Positions 47,869-56,556 are shown, numbered from the stretch's first letter. The stretch is DNA of 64,000 nucleotides from RPQJ01 sp963823535 (GCA_963823535.1 CAWGLZ010000006.1:62001-126000), one strand, 5' to 3'. Numbers and translations are program-made. Notes: a model not told the origin generated them from the letters alone.

Positions 47869-48627
47869 ATGACGCCAGCACGGCTGCGCGCCGTCATCGC
47901 CGAGGACGAAGCGATCCTGCGCGACGAGCTGCAGACCCTGATCGAGGCGCTGTGGCCGGAGCTCGAGATCGGAGCGGCCGTTGCCGACGGCCAGGCGGCA
48001 TTGGCAGCCGTCGCGGAGGTCCGGCCGCACGTGCTCTTCCTCGACATCCGGATGCCGGGACTCTCCGGCATCGAGGTCGCGCGGCACGCGAGCGGCCGAT
48101 GCCACGTCGTGTTCGTCACGGCCCACGACGAGTTCGCCGTCGCCGCATTCGAGCAAGGCGCTGTCGACTACGTCGTGAAACCCTTCTCCCGCGAGCGGCT
48201 TGCGCTGGCGATCGAGCGGCTGAAGTCACGGCTTGCGCTGCCGCCGGCGAATCTCGAGGGATTGCTCGAGAAGCTCGCGCAACAACTGGCGCGACCGCGG
48301 TCCTACCTGCGCTGGATCAATGCTTCGCTCGGCAGTGATCTGCGCCTGATCACGGTCGACGAGATCTGCTACTTCCGGTCCGACACGAAATACACGCGGA
48401 TCGTCACCGCGTCACAGGAATCGCTGATTCGCAGATGCGTCCGCGAACTCGTCGCTGAACTCGACCCCGGGACATTCTGGCAGGTGCACCGGTCGATCAT
48501 CGTCAACGCCGCGGAGATCGCCCAGGTGCAGCGGGACTTCCGCGGACGAATCCAGCTCAGACTTAAGCATCGACCGGAGACGCTGCCGGTCAGCCAACCC
48601 TACGTATCCCTGTTCCGGCAGATGTAG
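47869..48627 (+). CDS. LytTR-family response regulator
   Basis: A 252-residue regulator. The receiver domain has acidic AEDEA near residue 11, phospho-acceptor D59 in VLFLDIRMPGLSGIEVARHA, VFVTAHDEFAV, and the conserved Lys in YVVKPFSRERL. The C-terminal LytTR DNA-binding domain (about 150-250) has ICYFRSDTKYTRIVT and FWQVHRSIIVNAAEI, then PVSQPYVSLFRQM. It pairs with the LytS-type kinase. The start is ATG 47869; GTG 47860, three codons earlier, is possible. A R1 repeat palindrome follows the stop. Confidence 0.92.
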   Translation: MTPARLRAVIAEDEAILRDELQTLIEALWPELEIGAAVADGQAALAAVAEVRPHVLFLDIRMPGLSGIEVARHASGRCHVVFVTAHDEFAVAAFEQGAVDYVVKPFSRERLALAIERLKSRLALPPANLEGLLEKLAQQLARPRSYLRWINASLGSDLRLITVDEICYFRSDTKYTRIVTASQESLIRRCVRELVAELDPGTFWQVHRSIIVNAAEIAQVQRDFRGRIQLRLKHRPETLPVSQPYVSLFRQM

Positions 48628-48657
48628 GCGCCTGCGCGTGGCAGCCGCGGCGTAGAA

Positions 48658-48703
48658 GGTGCCGGTGTTACGGTTTCGGTCACGAAGCCATAGCACCGGC
48701 ACC
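48658..48703. repeat. Palindromic repeat R1, copy 4
   Basis: GGTGCCGGTGTTACGGTTTC then GGTCACGAAGCCATAGCACC. The arms pair with three mismatches compared with copy 3. It lies 31 bp after the LytTR stop, and on its right flank has a remnant of the vWA gene tail, just as copy 3 does. Confidence 0.85.
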
Positions 48704-48745
48704 AGCTCCCCCAGCTCCCGGGAACCGGCGCCAGCTCCGCTGCCA

Positions 48746-48815
48746 TCAAGTCGGTATGCTCACCCACCACGGGACGGTCGTGCAAGGACCAACCCGGACT
48801 TCAAGGTAGCCCCGC
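48746..48815 (-). pseudogene. Remnant of a vWA-lipoprotein C-terminus
   Basis: In the minus frame it reads GYLEVRVGPCTTVPWWVSIP before a stop at 48748-48746, closely matching GYLEVRVGPDTTIMWWVTIP at the end of the 41231-42679 gene. No further upstream homology is present. Together with R1 copy 4 on its left side it repeats the layout at 41151-41297. It is a duplicated or recombined end of a lost paralogue. Confidence 0.75.
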
Positions 48816-48865
48816 AGCGCGCGATGCGGCGGCCAGCGCGGAGAGTCGCGCCGGCGCGGGCGTTG

Positions 48866-49297
48866 TTACAACGTCGCCATGGCTGCGCGAACCGCCAGCA
48901 TCAGCAGCGCCACGGTCGCCAGGCTGAACAGCGTAAAGCGCACGATCACGCGATTCCACGTCGCCTGCACGAGGCTGTGCGCGATGCGCAGGATCACGTA
49001 AGCCCAGGCGAGCTGCAGGTTGAGGCCGTCGCCCTGGCCGATCACGCCCAGGATGATCACCGTGGCGTAGAACAGCGTCGGCTGCTCCATCAGGTGGGCG
49101 TAGTTGTGCGCCTTCCAGTTCACTTTGTCCGGCACCACGCCCTCGAGGTTGACGCCACGGGCACCGACCACGCTGGCGAGCGCGATGCCCGCTTTCGCCA
49201 TGGCGGGCAGCCGCGTGATCGCGAGCCAGCCGAGCATGACGAGTGACCAGAGTACGAGCACGATGGCAGGCGCAAAGATCGGGCTACTGATGTTCAT
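48866..49297 (-). CDS. MAPEG family membrane protein
   Basis: A 143-residue protein with four membrane helices, typical of the MAPEG (membrane-associated eicosanoid/glutathione metabolism) fold. Motifs include WKAHNYAHLMEQPTLFYATV and LAWAYVILRIAHSLVQATWN, the latter holding the conserved Arg region. Bacterial members are mostly uncharacterised glutathione-linked or structural proteins. ATG 49297-49295 (MNISSPIFAPAIV) fits the family. Confidence 0.85.
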   Translation of the reverse strand: MNISSPIFAPAIVLVLWSLVMLGWLAITRLPAMAKAGIALASVVGARGVNLEGVVPDKVNWKAHNYAHLMEQPTLFYATVIILGVIGQGDGLNLQLAWAYVILRIAHSLVQATWNRVIVRFTLFSLATVALLMLAVRAAMATL

Positions 49298-49587
49298 CGA
49301 TTCTCCCGGTAATGTCGGTCCCCACGACCCGGAACGCCGTGGCTACGGACCCTGCCTGCGCGTGCCGTTCGAAGCAATGTCGCAACTTATTGATGGCGAT
49401 GCATTCCTACAAGCGCAGGTCCGGCGTCGTCGTCAATGCTGGTCGCATCGGCCACACAGGACACAGTGCCTCGATGACTGCCATCATCTCGTCAAACGAA
49501 GTGAACGGCTCTGACCCCGGTGACGCAGTCGGCCGTCGATCACCCTGGTCCGGCGACCGGACGAACGCGCCCCGCGGGACCAGCAGG

Positions 49588-50123
49588 TCAATCGAGGTTG
49601 TCGAGGATCTGGTCAAGCAATGGCTCCCGGTCGACAGCCGAAAGTACTCGCGAATTGACGACAAGTCCGCCTGGTCGCGATTGGCCCGCAGGAGTGCCCG
49701 GATGTCCTCCAGGTCCTGGGTTCGACGCGGATCATTGACGAACCCCTGCAGCTTGAATGCGATGAGGCCTTCCAGTCCGACGACCCGCAGTTCACCGAAC
49801 GGTGTCTGGTGCGGCACGGCGGAGGCCAGCAGTGCTGCAGCGGCAGGACGGTTCGCGAACAGGAAGTCCACGCGCTCGTCGCCGCGAATGTAATTGGCCA
49901 CGTCGGCACTACGATGCAGGCAGTGGTAGCCCAGCTTGCACAACTCCCGGTCAATCGCGTCGGCCAGTCCGGCATCCGCAAGAAGATCGACATCGCTGGT
50001 GGCACGGATGACGTTGTAAGGCGCCAGTGCCAGCCCGCCGATCAGTGCAGCGGCCGCACCCAGGCTGTCCAGGCACAGGATGATTTCCTGGATCTGCCGA
50101 CCGAGCCTCGAAACGGGCGCCAT
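49588..50123 (-). pseudogene. Nucleotidyltransferase-fold protein, 3' frameshift
   Basis: A protein of the AbiEii/MNT nucleotidyltransferase-like fold: AAALIGGLALAPYNVIRATS followed by DVDLLAD (GG...DxD acidic pair) and a helical C-terminal part with LQGFVNDPRRTQDLEDIRAL. The frame is right up to SSIREYF. If one T is restored in the run at 49641-49643 (read TTT on minus), the natural end SAVDREPLLDQILDNLD and stop at 49588 appear. The uncorrected frame runs on spuriously to 49407. The start ATG 50123-50121 (MAPVSRLGRQ) is preferred over TTG 50153. No clear toxin-antitoxin partner was seen. Confidence 0.65.
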
Positions 50124-50167
50124 GTCACGATGGTGCCAAGATCGGTGACTCAAGTCGACCCGCGCCC

Positions 50168-51451
50168 TCAGCGACGTCCAGGAGCCCGGCGGGACGTGGA
50201 GATGTCGCGGTTCGCGATCGACATCGGCAGGACGGCCAGCGCTTCCGTTTCGCAGAGCAGGTCGGGCCGGCAGATCGGCGCCACGACCAGCGCGTGGGGG
50301 AATCCCTCGAAGCCGGCCTCGCGCAGCTTCGCGCGCAGTCGCTCCGCGTCCTCGGGATGCTTCACGTACGTGATCGCGGAGACCACGTCGCCGTAGCGAG
50401 CGCCCTGCCCCTTCAGCAGCGCCGCGACGTTCACCAGCATGCGGTCCGCCTGGGCATCGAAGTCCCCGGGATGCGCCGTCCTGCCATGCTCGTCGATGCT
50501 CGCCGTCCCGGAGACGAGCAGCGCGACCTTGTTCGCCTCCACGACCCGCATTCCGCGGACGAAGTCGGCGCCGTACTGCATGGCTTCGTTGAGCGTGGGC
50601 GAGGTCATCACGGTCCGTTCGAGGGGGCGTCCCGCCTTCACGGCGTACACACCGAGGCAGAGGTCGTGCCCCGCCGGGACCGGTCCGCCACCGATGCCGG
50701 TGCTGGCCGGGACCGGATCGATGTTCCGCGCTTCAAAGAACGCGCGTCGCGCGCGATTCAGGTCGCCGTAGTCGCGGTCGATGTCGCGAAGGTGGATCCA
50801 CGTGCGCACCACGTCGCTGAACGCCATCCCCGCCTGCTGCAACATTCTTTCGGCCAGGCCGAACATGCCGAGGGTCTGTTCGTAGGCACCCTCGCCCGCT
50901 CCGCACAGACCGGCCGCCTGGAACCGGACCTCGTCGCCGACCCGGACGCGCAGGCCGCGAGCACGCGCGCATTCGGCGCAGTCGCAGGCGGGCGTCACGA
51001 CGACCGGCTCGAAACGCGGCCGCGACTCCTGCGGCAGGATGGCCTGCACCAGGACTTCCAGGCAGGCGTGCTCGTTCAGCGGGGGTTGCTCGATCTCGAT
51101 CGTCGCGGGCCCGTGAGTCGTCTTCTCACCGGCGGAAAGCACCCGCCGGCGCGACTCACGGACGGAGTGAATGTTCTCCGGCAGATCACGCAGGAAGACC
51201 ATCTCGGAGACGACCGACCCGAAGTCTCCACCCTCGGCTTCGAGGACGCCGAGGATCGCGCGATAGATCGGGTCGGCTTGCCGGCCCGCCTCGGCCGTTC
51301 CGGCAGGCGGCCGGCAATGAATGAAGAGTTCCCGGGCGTCGGGGCCTTCGACGCGACGGAGGACGATCAGGCAGCCGTGCGATTCGATCGTCTCGGCAAC
51401 GGGATGCGACGACACTTCGATTCTCTGAGCGGCGACGGGAGCTGGCTTCAT
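50168..51451 (-). CDS. Tandem Rid (YjgF/UK114)-fold protein
   Basis: A 427-residue protein with Rid/chorismatase-like repeats. The second half has QTLGMFGLAERMLQQAGMAF, then DVVRTWIHLRDIDRDYGDLN and, in the last third, GTASIDEHGRTAHPGDFDAQ and DVVSAITYVKHPED, the usual Rid signatures. A Cys-rich turn CDCAECAR lies between about residues 150 and 165. Rid proteins clear reactive enamines or imines, and FkbO/Hyg5-type chorismatases share the fold. Which activity applies is unknown. It stands alone on the minus strand. Confidence 0.72.
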   Translation of the reverse strand: MKPAPVAAQRIEVSSHPVAETIESHGCLIVLRRVEGPDARELFIHCRPPAGTAEAGRQADPIYRAILGVLEAEGGDFGSVVSEMVFLRDLPENIHSVRESRRRVLSAGEKTTHGPATIEIEQPPLNEHACLEVLVQAILPQESRPRFEPVVVTPACDCAECARARGLRVRVGDEVRFQAAGLCGAGEGAYEQTLGMFGLAERMLQQAGMAFSDVVRTWIHLRDIDRDYGDLNRARRAFFEARNIDPVPASTGIGGGPVPAGHDLCLGVYAVKAGRPLERTVMTSPTLNEAMQYGADFVRGMRVVEANKVALLVSGTASIDEHGRTAHPGDFDAQADRMLVNVAALLKGQGARYGDVVSAITYVKHPEDAERLRAKLREAGFEGFPHALVVAPICRPDLLCETEALAVLPMSIANRDISTSRRAPGRR

Positions 51452-51496
51452 GCTCGCACAGTACCCGGGATCAGCTCAGCCTGCCGTGAACCAGTC

Positions 51497-51527
51497 GCCG
51501 CCCGACGTCGGTGAGACGTCGGGCGGC
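51497..51527. terminator. Strong hairpin between Rid and beta-helix genes
   Basis: GCCGCCCGACGTC (51497-51509) and GACGTCGGGCGGC (51515-51527) form a perfect 13-bp stem with a 5-nt loop. No T-tract follows. It sits downstream of the minus-strand beta-helix gene and may stop or stabilise its transcript. Confidence 0.5.
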
Positions 51528-51562
51528 CTGTATCAAGCGCTGGTCGGTTGGGTCAGCAGCGT

Positions 51563-52801
51563 CTAGCAGCCGTCGGTGGGCAGCGGCCCGGAGCCGAACG
51601 GCGGCGGGCCGAACGGGAATGGCGGCTCGGTGGAGAAGTACGTGTAGCCGTCCGGCTTGTTCTTCTCGAAGCAGTTGCCGCTCGCGCCCGGCTCACCCTG
51701 CGCATAGAGCAGGTCCACAGGTGGGAAAGGCGCACCCGGAGGAGGACTGGTTCCGTTGCCGCTCACCTTGTTCAGGGAGACGAGGTTGTTGTTCGACCTG
51801 GGATCCGCAATCGGCGGCTTGGCTGAGCAACTGTTGGGACCGCCGTCGTTGGCCGTGCACCAGCCGAGCACTGCGATGCCGACGAAACCGTTCCCCTCGA
51901 CCCTGTTCTTCGCGATCACGTGATCGGAGACGCCCGCGAGGATAATTCCGATGCCCGGCGGCAACGCGCTCTGGAAGCTCCCTTCCGGCGCGTTGTTCGG
52001 CAAGTTGTTATCGCTCACGTCGTTGTGCTCGATGATCCAGTTGGCCATCACCGGAAGCGGCGGGTTTCCGGCACCGTTGGGGTGGAACAGGCCGATGCCG
52101 ACAGTGTTGTTGTAGATCTTGTTCTGTGTCACCCAGACGTTGTTTGAAACCGTGATCTCGAAGCCGATCACGCTGCCGAACATCGTGTTGCCGATGACGC
52201 GCACGTTCTCGGAACCGGCCACCCACATCGCGGTGTCGAGCGAGCCGTAGGAAACGTTGTTGCGGACGAGGCCGTTCGCCGACAGCGTCGGGTAGATGCC
52301 GTTGTTGAGATTGTTGATCGACTCGTTCGCAACGAACTCGAAGCCATCCACCCAGCGAGTCTGGATGCCATTGGCGGGAAAGCCCTCGACGGAGAAGCCC
52401 CGGATGTAGAAGCCCTGGAGCGACCGGCTCTTGCAGTCCTCGCCCAACGCGCTGTCAGCGGAGACCCGGTAGTCGCACCCTGTCGGGGCCGCGTAGACGC
52501 CGGTCTCCTGGCCGTTGCCAGCGAGGATCCGCACCTTGCCTGCCTCGCCACGACCCTTGTTGACCTTGCCGATCAGGCGCAGGTTGTCGGTGGTGATCCT
52601 AAGCCCGTACAAGGGGTCCGTGCCGACATAGGTTCCCGGCTCGACGAGGATCGTGTCACCGGGAGCGGCGACGTCGATGGCCCCCTGGATGGACTCGCCC
52701 GGAAACACGCGATGGACGGTCGCACTGGCAACCGTCGAAATCGCAAAGACGGCGACCCCGAGTGCGGCGCAAATGCCACGGACACTCACCCTGGTATTCA
52801 T
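51563..52801 (-). CDS. Secreted right-handed beta-helix protein
   Basis: A 412-residue protein with a signal peptide (GICAALGVAVFAISTVASA). The body is a parallel beta-helix of NosD/pectate-lyase type: ESIQGAIDVAAPGDTILVEP near the N-terminus, then coils with Asn ladders such as NESINNLNNGIYPTLSANGL, NNVSYGSLDTAMWVAGSENV and GVSDHVIAKNRVEGNGFVGI. The family binds or cleaves polysaccharides, but catalytic residues were not identified. The start ATG 52801-52799 (MNTRVSVRG) is chosen for GGGGAG upstream. A 41-codon extension upstream lacks support. Confidence 0.82.
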   Translation of the reverse strand: MNTRVSVRGICAALGVAVFAISTVASATVHRVFPGESIQGAIDVAAPGDTILVEPGTYVGTDPLYGLRITTDNLRLIGKVNKGRGEAGKVRILAGNGQETGVYAAPTGCDYRVSADSALGEDCKSRSLQGFYIRGFSVEGFPANGIQTRWVDGFEFVANESINNLNNGIYPTLSANGLVRNNVSYGSLDTAMWVAGSENVRVIGNTMFGSVIGFEITVSNNVWVTQNKIYNNTVGIGLFHPNGAGNPPLPVMANWIIEHNDVSDNNLPNNAPEGSFQSALPPGIGIILAGVSDHVIAKNRVEGNGFVGIAVLGWCTANDGGPNSCSAKPPIADPRSNNNLVSLNKVSGNGTSPPPGAPFPPVDLLYAQGEPGASGNCFEKNKPDGYTYFSTEPPFPFGPPPFGSGPLPTDGC

Positions 52802-53112
52802 TAGTGAACTCTCCCCTCGTGGTCGGGCTCGCCCCTCGATGCGACGCATGCCCGATAAATTGAGTGGCGACGCCGCCACCTTGTTCGTTGGGGGATTCTT
52901 GCTCGCGCGGACTTGGGCTGTCAATTTTCCGGGCTTATGGTAAATGACCGTGGTGCGCGACCGGCCGTTGACACGGTCGCCAATCTGCCGCGTCTCGTTT
53001 GACGCCGCGTCAACCGCTCACCCACAATCGGCTGCGAAACAAGGCGCGAGCGCCTTCCCGGCCACCCGACGGCCGTCCCCCATCTTCCTGAGTCGAAGTC
53101 TTTATCGAAGCA
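52802..53112. other. Intergenic region, divergent promoters
   Basis: Between the beta-helix and the heme-propeller genes. The section near 52900-52940 (ATTTTCC, TTATGGTAAAT) is AT-rich for this window and likely promoter DNA. No gene or structure was seen. Confidence 0.4.
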
Positions 53113-55410
53113 ATGGACTTACATTTCAGAGGCCGAGCACGCACAAGTGCTTGCAGGACGACGTCCCCCGTCGGGATCCTGCTGCTACTCGCCGCAGCCC
53201 TGGCCCTCGCCGCCTGCGGCCAGGGCTCCGCACCGGAACCACTCGCGTTCCCGGGTGAACCCGCCGGACGCCTCGAGCTCAAGTATCCCCTCGACGAGAC
53301 GCTGTTCCCGCCCGATATCGTCGCCCCGACCGTCATCTGGACCGATGAGACCGGCGGCGTCGAGAAATGGATGGTCCTGCTGCGATTCGACGGCAGCGGC
53401 GAGGTGCTCCGGTTCCCGGCCACGGAACCCCGCTGGCGCCCCTCGGACGACGACTGGGCCACGATCAAGCAGCGCAGCGTGGAACGCGACGCGGAACTGG
53501 CGATCGTCGGCGTCGGCAAGGACGCGAAGGCGATCTCCTCTGCGAGTGTGCGCATCCGGACGTCCACGGACCCGGTCGGGGATTCGATCTTCTATCGCGA
53601 GGTTCCGCTCCCGTTCATCAAGGCCGTCCAGGACCCTTCGCGCATCCGCTGGCGCTTCGGATCGATCGACTCCGAGGAACAACCGCCCGTCGTCCTCGAG
53701 AACCTGCCAGTCTGCGGTAACTGCCACTCCTTCTCGGATGACGGCAGCGTGCTCGGCCTCGACGTCGACTACGGTAACGACAAGGGCGGCTACGCGATCC
53801 TGCCCGTGTCCGAGCAGATGGTGCTGAACGACGAGAAGATCATCACCTGGAGCGACTACAGGAAGGACGACGGCGAACCGACGTTCGGCCTGCTCTCCCA
53901 GGTCTCGCCCGACGGCCGCTACGTGATCAGCACCGTCAAGGATCGCGCGGTGTTCGTCGCCACACCCGGAATCGAGTTCTCCCAGCTCTTCTTCCCCATC
54001 AAGGGCATCCTCGTCGTCTACGACACCGAGACCGGCTCTTACCGACCGCTGCCGGGTGCCGACGATCCGGAGTACGTGCAGAGCAACCCGACCTGGAGCC
54101 CGGACGGCAAGTGGATCGTCTTCGCGCGCTCGAAGGTCTACCGGAAGGAGTCGATCGCCGCCGCCACCAGCATCCTGCTCGACGAGAAGGACGTACCCGA
54201 GTTCATCGAGGACAAGGAGCCGTTCAAGTTCGACCTGTACCGCGTGCCGTTCAACGAAGGCCGCGGGGGCAAGCCGCAACCGATCGAGGGTGCCTCGCAC
54301 AACGGCAAGAGCAACTACTTCGCGAAGTTTTCCCCGGACGGGAAATGGATCGTCTTCTGCAAGGCCGAGAACTACATGCTGCTCATGCCGGACAGCGAGC
54401 TCTTCATCATTCCGGCCGAAGGGGGCGAGGCCCGGCGCCTGCGCGCGAACACGCGCCGCATGAACTCCTGGCACAGCTGGTCGTCCAATGGTCGCTGGCT
54501 CGTCTTCTCGTCGAAGGCCAACACGCCCTACACGCAGTTGTTCCTGACCCACATCGACGAGCAGGGCCAGTCCACGCCTCCCGTGGTGCTCGAGCGCTTC
54601 ACCGGCAATGAGGGCGCCGCCAACATCCCGGAATTCGTCCCGTTGCCCGCCGACTCGATCGCGCAGATCAAGGAGCAGTTCCTCGACGCCTACTCGTTCC
54701 TGCGTGCCGGCATGGCCAATGAACGCACCGGCAATTACCCCGGTGCCGTGCGGGTCTACGAGCGGGGACTCGTCGTCGATCCCGACAACGTCGAGCTGCT
54801 GAACGCCATGGGATTCTCCCTGTTCCAGCAGGGCAAGAGCGCGGAAGCGGTCGTCGCGCTGGAAAAGGCGATCGCGATCGACCCGAAGCACTGGAAGGCG
54901 CACAACAACATGGCCCTCGCCTCGATCGACCTCGGCGAACTCGAGGTGGCCGAGGCCCATTACCGGGAGTCGCTGGCGATCGAACCGCAACCCGCGATCT
55001 ACAACGACCTCGGGTTCGTGCTCGAGCGACAGGGAATTCCCGAGGAAGCCGCCGAGGCATACCGCAAGGCGCTCGAACTGGATCCCGGGTCGGCCTCGGC
55101 GCTTTACAACCTCGGCTCCTCCCTGGCGCGGAGTGGCGAATTCGCCCAGGCAGAGAAGTACCTCCGCGCGGCCGTCGCGAAGAACCCCGGCAGCCAGACC
55201 TACACGGGCCTGGGGATCGTCCTGTCGCAGCAGGGCAAGGCGGACGAAGCCGTGGCCAGCCTGCAGGCCGCGATCCAGGCAGACCCGAAGAATGCAGCGG
55301 CCCACCAGGCACTGGCGCAGGCCTTCACGAGCCTCGGGCGCACCGAGGAGGCGCGCAAGGAACTGGAGATGGCGAAGGCACTGGAGCGGAGTCCGGCCGG
55401 GACACCGTAG
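53113..55410 (+). CDS. Lipoprotein with CxxCH motif, PD40 propeller and TPR repeats
   Basis: A 765-residue protein. A signal ends with LALAAC (lipobox, Cys35). Near residue 207 lies LENLPVCGNCHSFSDDG, containing CGNCH, a CxxCH heme-c attachment motif. It is followed by propeller blades (QVSPDGRYVISTV, TWSPDGKWIVFARS, KFSPDGKWIVFCKA, SWSSNGRWLVFSSK). Residues about 530-755 are TPR repeats (AKSAEAVVALEKAI-type helices, YNDLGFVLERQGIPEEAAEA). It is probably periplasmic and membrane-anchored. Covalent heme binding and redox role are inferred from the motif alone. It overlaps no neighbour and is monocistronic. Confidence 0.78.
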   Translation: MDLHFRGRARTSACRTTSPVGILLLLAAALALAACGQGSAPEPLAFPGEPAGRLELKYPLDETLFPPDIVAPTVIWTDETGGVEKWMVLLRFDGSGEVLRFPATEPRWRPSDDDWATIKQRSVERDAELAIVGVGKDAKAISSASVRIRTSTDPVGDSIFYREVPLPFIKAVQDPSRIRWRFGSIDSEEQPPVVLENLPVCGNCHSFSDDGSVLGLDVDYGNDKGGYAILPVSEQMVLNDEKIITWSDYRKDDGEPTFGLLSQVSPDGRYVISTVKDRAVFVATPGIEFSQLFFPIKGILVVYDTETGSYRPLPGADDPEYVQSNPTWSPDGKWIVFARSKVYRKESIAAATSILLDEKDVPEFIEDKEPFKFDLYRVPFNEGRGGKPQPIEGASHNGKSNYFAKFSPDGKWIVFCKAENYMLLMPDSELFIIPAEGGEARRLRANTRRMNSWHSWSSNGRWLVFSSKANTPYTQLFLTHIDEQGQSTPPVVLERFTGNEGAANIPEFVPLPADSIAQIKEQFLDAYSFLRAGMANERTGNYPGAVRVYERGLVVDPDNVELLNAMGFSLFQQGKSAEAVVALEKAIAIDPKHWKAHNNMALASIDLGELEVAEAHYRESLAIEPQPAIYNDLGFVLERQGIPEEAAEAYRKALELDPGSASALYNLGSSLARSGEFAQAEKYLRAAVAKNPGSQTYTGLGIVLSQQGKADEAVASLQAAIQADPKNAAAHQALAQAFTSLGRTEEARKELEMAKALERSPAGTP

Positions 55411-55485
55411 CAAGCCGGACATCAGGACCGGCGCGGTGCCGGCCGCTGTCCTCCCGCCGGACCCCTCGGTGTATCCCCTCTGGTC

Positions 55486-55695
55486 GTGCGGCAGCCGGAG
55501 GGCCACTACACCGCACGGGTGGAAGACCTGGTCGCCCGGCACGGCGGCAAGAAGAGCCTGTATTCGCGCAGCACCGATGACGAGGCGACGTTCTGGTCGC
55601 AATACGACCGGCCGGTCTACGAGCGGCTCAAGCGTCGCTACGATCCGACGGGCCGGTTCCCAGGGCCCCACCAGAAAGCCGTCGGTCGAGTGTAG
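55486..55695 (+). pseudogene. C-terminal remnant of an FAD-linked oxidase
   Basis: About 69 codons read YTARVEDLVARHGGKKSLYS, RSTDDEATFW and YERLKRRYDPTGRFPG. This matches the C-terminal end of FAD-binding (PCMH-type) oxidoreductases that end with 'RYDPxGRFPxLYxK'. The FAD-binding domain is absent. The stop at 55695 is intact. It is a truncated end of a lost gene. Confidence 0.6.
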
Positions 55696-55706
55696 GCCCG
55701 AGCCCT

Positions 55707-55732
55707 TGGCCGACGGAAACGTCCGTCGGCCA
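55707..55732. terminator. Hairpin between convergent genes
   Basis: TGGCCGACGGA (55707-55717) and TCCGTCGGCCA (55722-55732) form an 11-bp stem with a 4-nt loop. A second 9-bp stem GAACCCGCC/GGCGGGTTC (55734-55764) overlaps the stop of the META gene. It probably ends transcripts from both sides. Confidence 0.55.
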
Positions 55733-55746
55733 CGAACCCGCCGCCC

Positions 55747-56274
55747 TCAGCGAGTGGCGGGTTCGAACTCGATGATCGACCCGTCCGCCATCGTCGCCAG
55801 GAACAGGTTTCCACTGTCGATCACGTAGCTGCGCACCCACTCGAACTGGGCCAGGTACTGGTCGTGCAACGAGCCCTCGGCGCACTGCGCCATGGTTGCC
55901 GCCATCGTGCCGAACTCGAGCTGGCTCGCAGATTCCGATTTCCAGGAACCCGTTGCCGAGTTGCAGTCCGCCTTGACGCGGGCCGTGCCGTCGGACCGGA
56001 ACTCCAGCGTGTACCCCGAGGGATCGTCGGGCGTGTAGGTGGCGTCGTCCATCGACATGATCCTCACCAGTCGCCACGCCGTCCCGGCGAGCGGATTCTC
56101 CGCCGGCACGTCGGCGGGTGGCGCCACCGGGGCGGCGTCGTGGGTGGCCGTCGCGGGCGCGCTCGCCGCCGGGGCCGGCGCAGCCGGTTCTGGCGACTGC
56201 TTGCTTCCGCAACCTGCGGCGGCAACCAGGACCAGTGCAATCGTGAGTGCGGCAGCTCGGCGGTCGGCGTTCAT
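55747..56274 (-). CDS. META-domain lipoprotein
   Basis: A 175-residue protein. The signal ends at a lipobox VAAAGC, followed by an Ala/Pro-rich linker. The META (HslJ-like) domain follows: NPLAGTAWRLVRIMSMDD, YTLEFRSDGTARVKADCNSA, LEFGTMAATMAQC and FLATMADGSIIEFEP. Two Cys residues may form a disulfide. META proteins are stress-associated outer-membrane lipoproteins with no known enzyme activity. The start is ATG 56274-56272, with GGAGA upstream; METR at 56286 is less likely. Confidence 0.82.
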   Translation of the reverse strand: MNADRRAAALTIALVLVAAAGCGSKQSPEPAAPAPAASAPATATHDAAPVAPPADVPAENPLAGTAWRLVRIMSMDDATYTPDDPSGYTLEFRSDGTARVKADCNSATGSWKSESASQLEFGTMAATMAQCAEGSLHDQYLAQFEWVRSYVIDSGNLFLATMADGSIIEFEPATR

Positions 56275-56556
56275 GCGTGTCTCCATGCTGGTGGACGATG
56301 CGCCCGCCCGATCTCGAGAGCGGACGGTGCGAGAGGTCGCCGGCGTTGACGGCGAAGGAGTCGTACTTGAACAGATCGTGCTCGGGCAGGATGATCTCTT
56401 GCTTACGCAACGCCAGCCACGCCATGCGCAAGCTCGAGGCAGGTCCGGAGGTGATGAAAGATGAGCGCGCAGGCACACGGAGACGGTGGAGCTTGCAGGT
56501 GAGCGAAGCCGACTGATGTCAGATCCGGCGGAAATGTAGCCGGCAAGGAGAAGAAT

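Noticed and set aside
49407..49587. The last 60 codons of the uncorrected nucleotidyltransferase frame
   Set aside because: They follow a frameshift and have no resemblance to the family; the natural end lies in the corrected frame.
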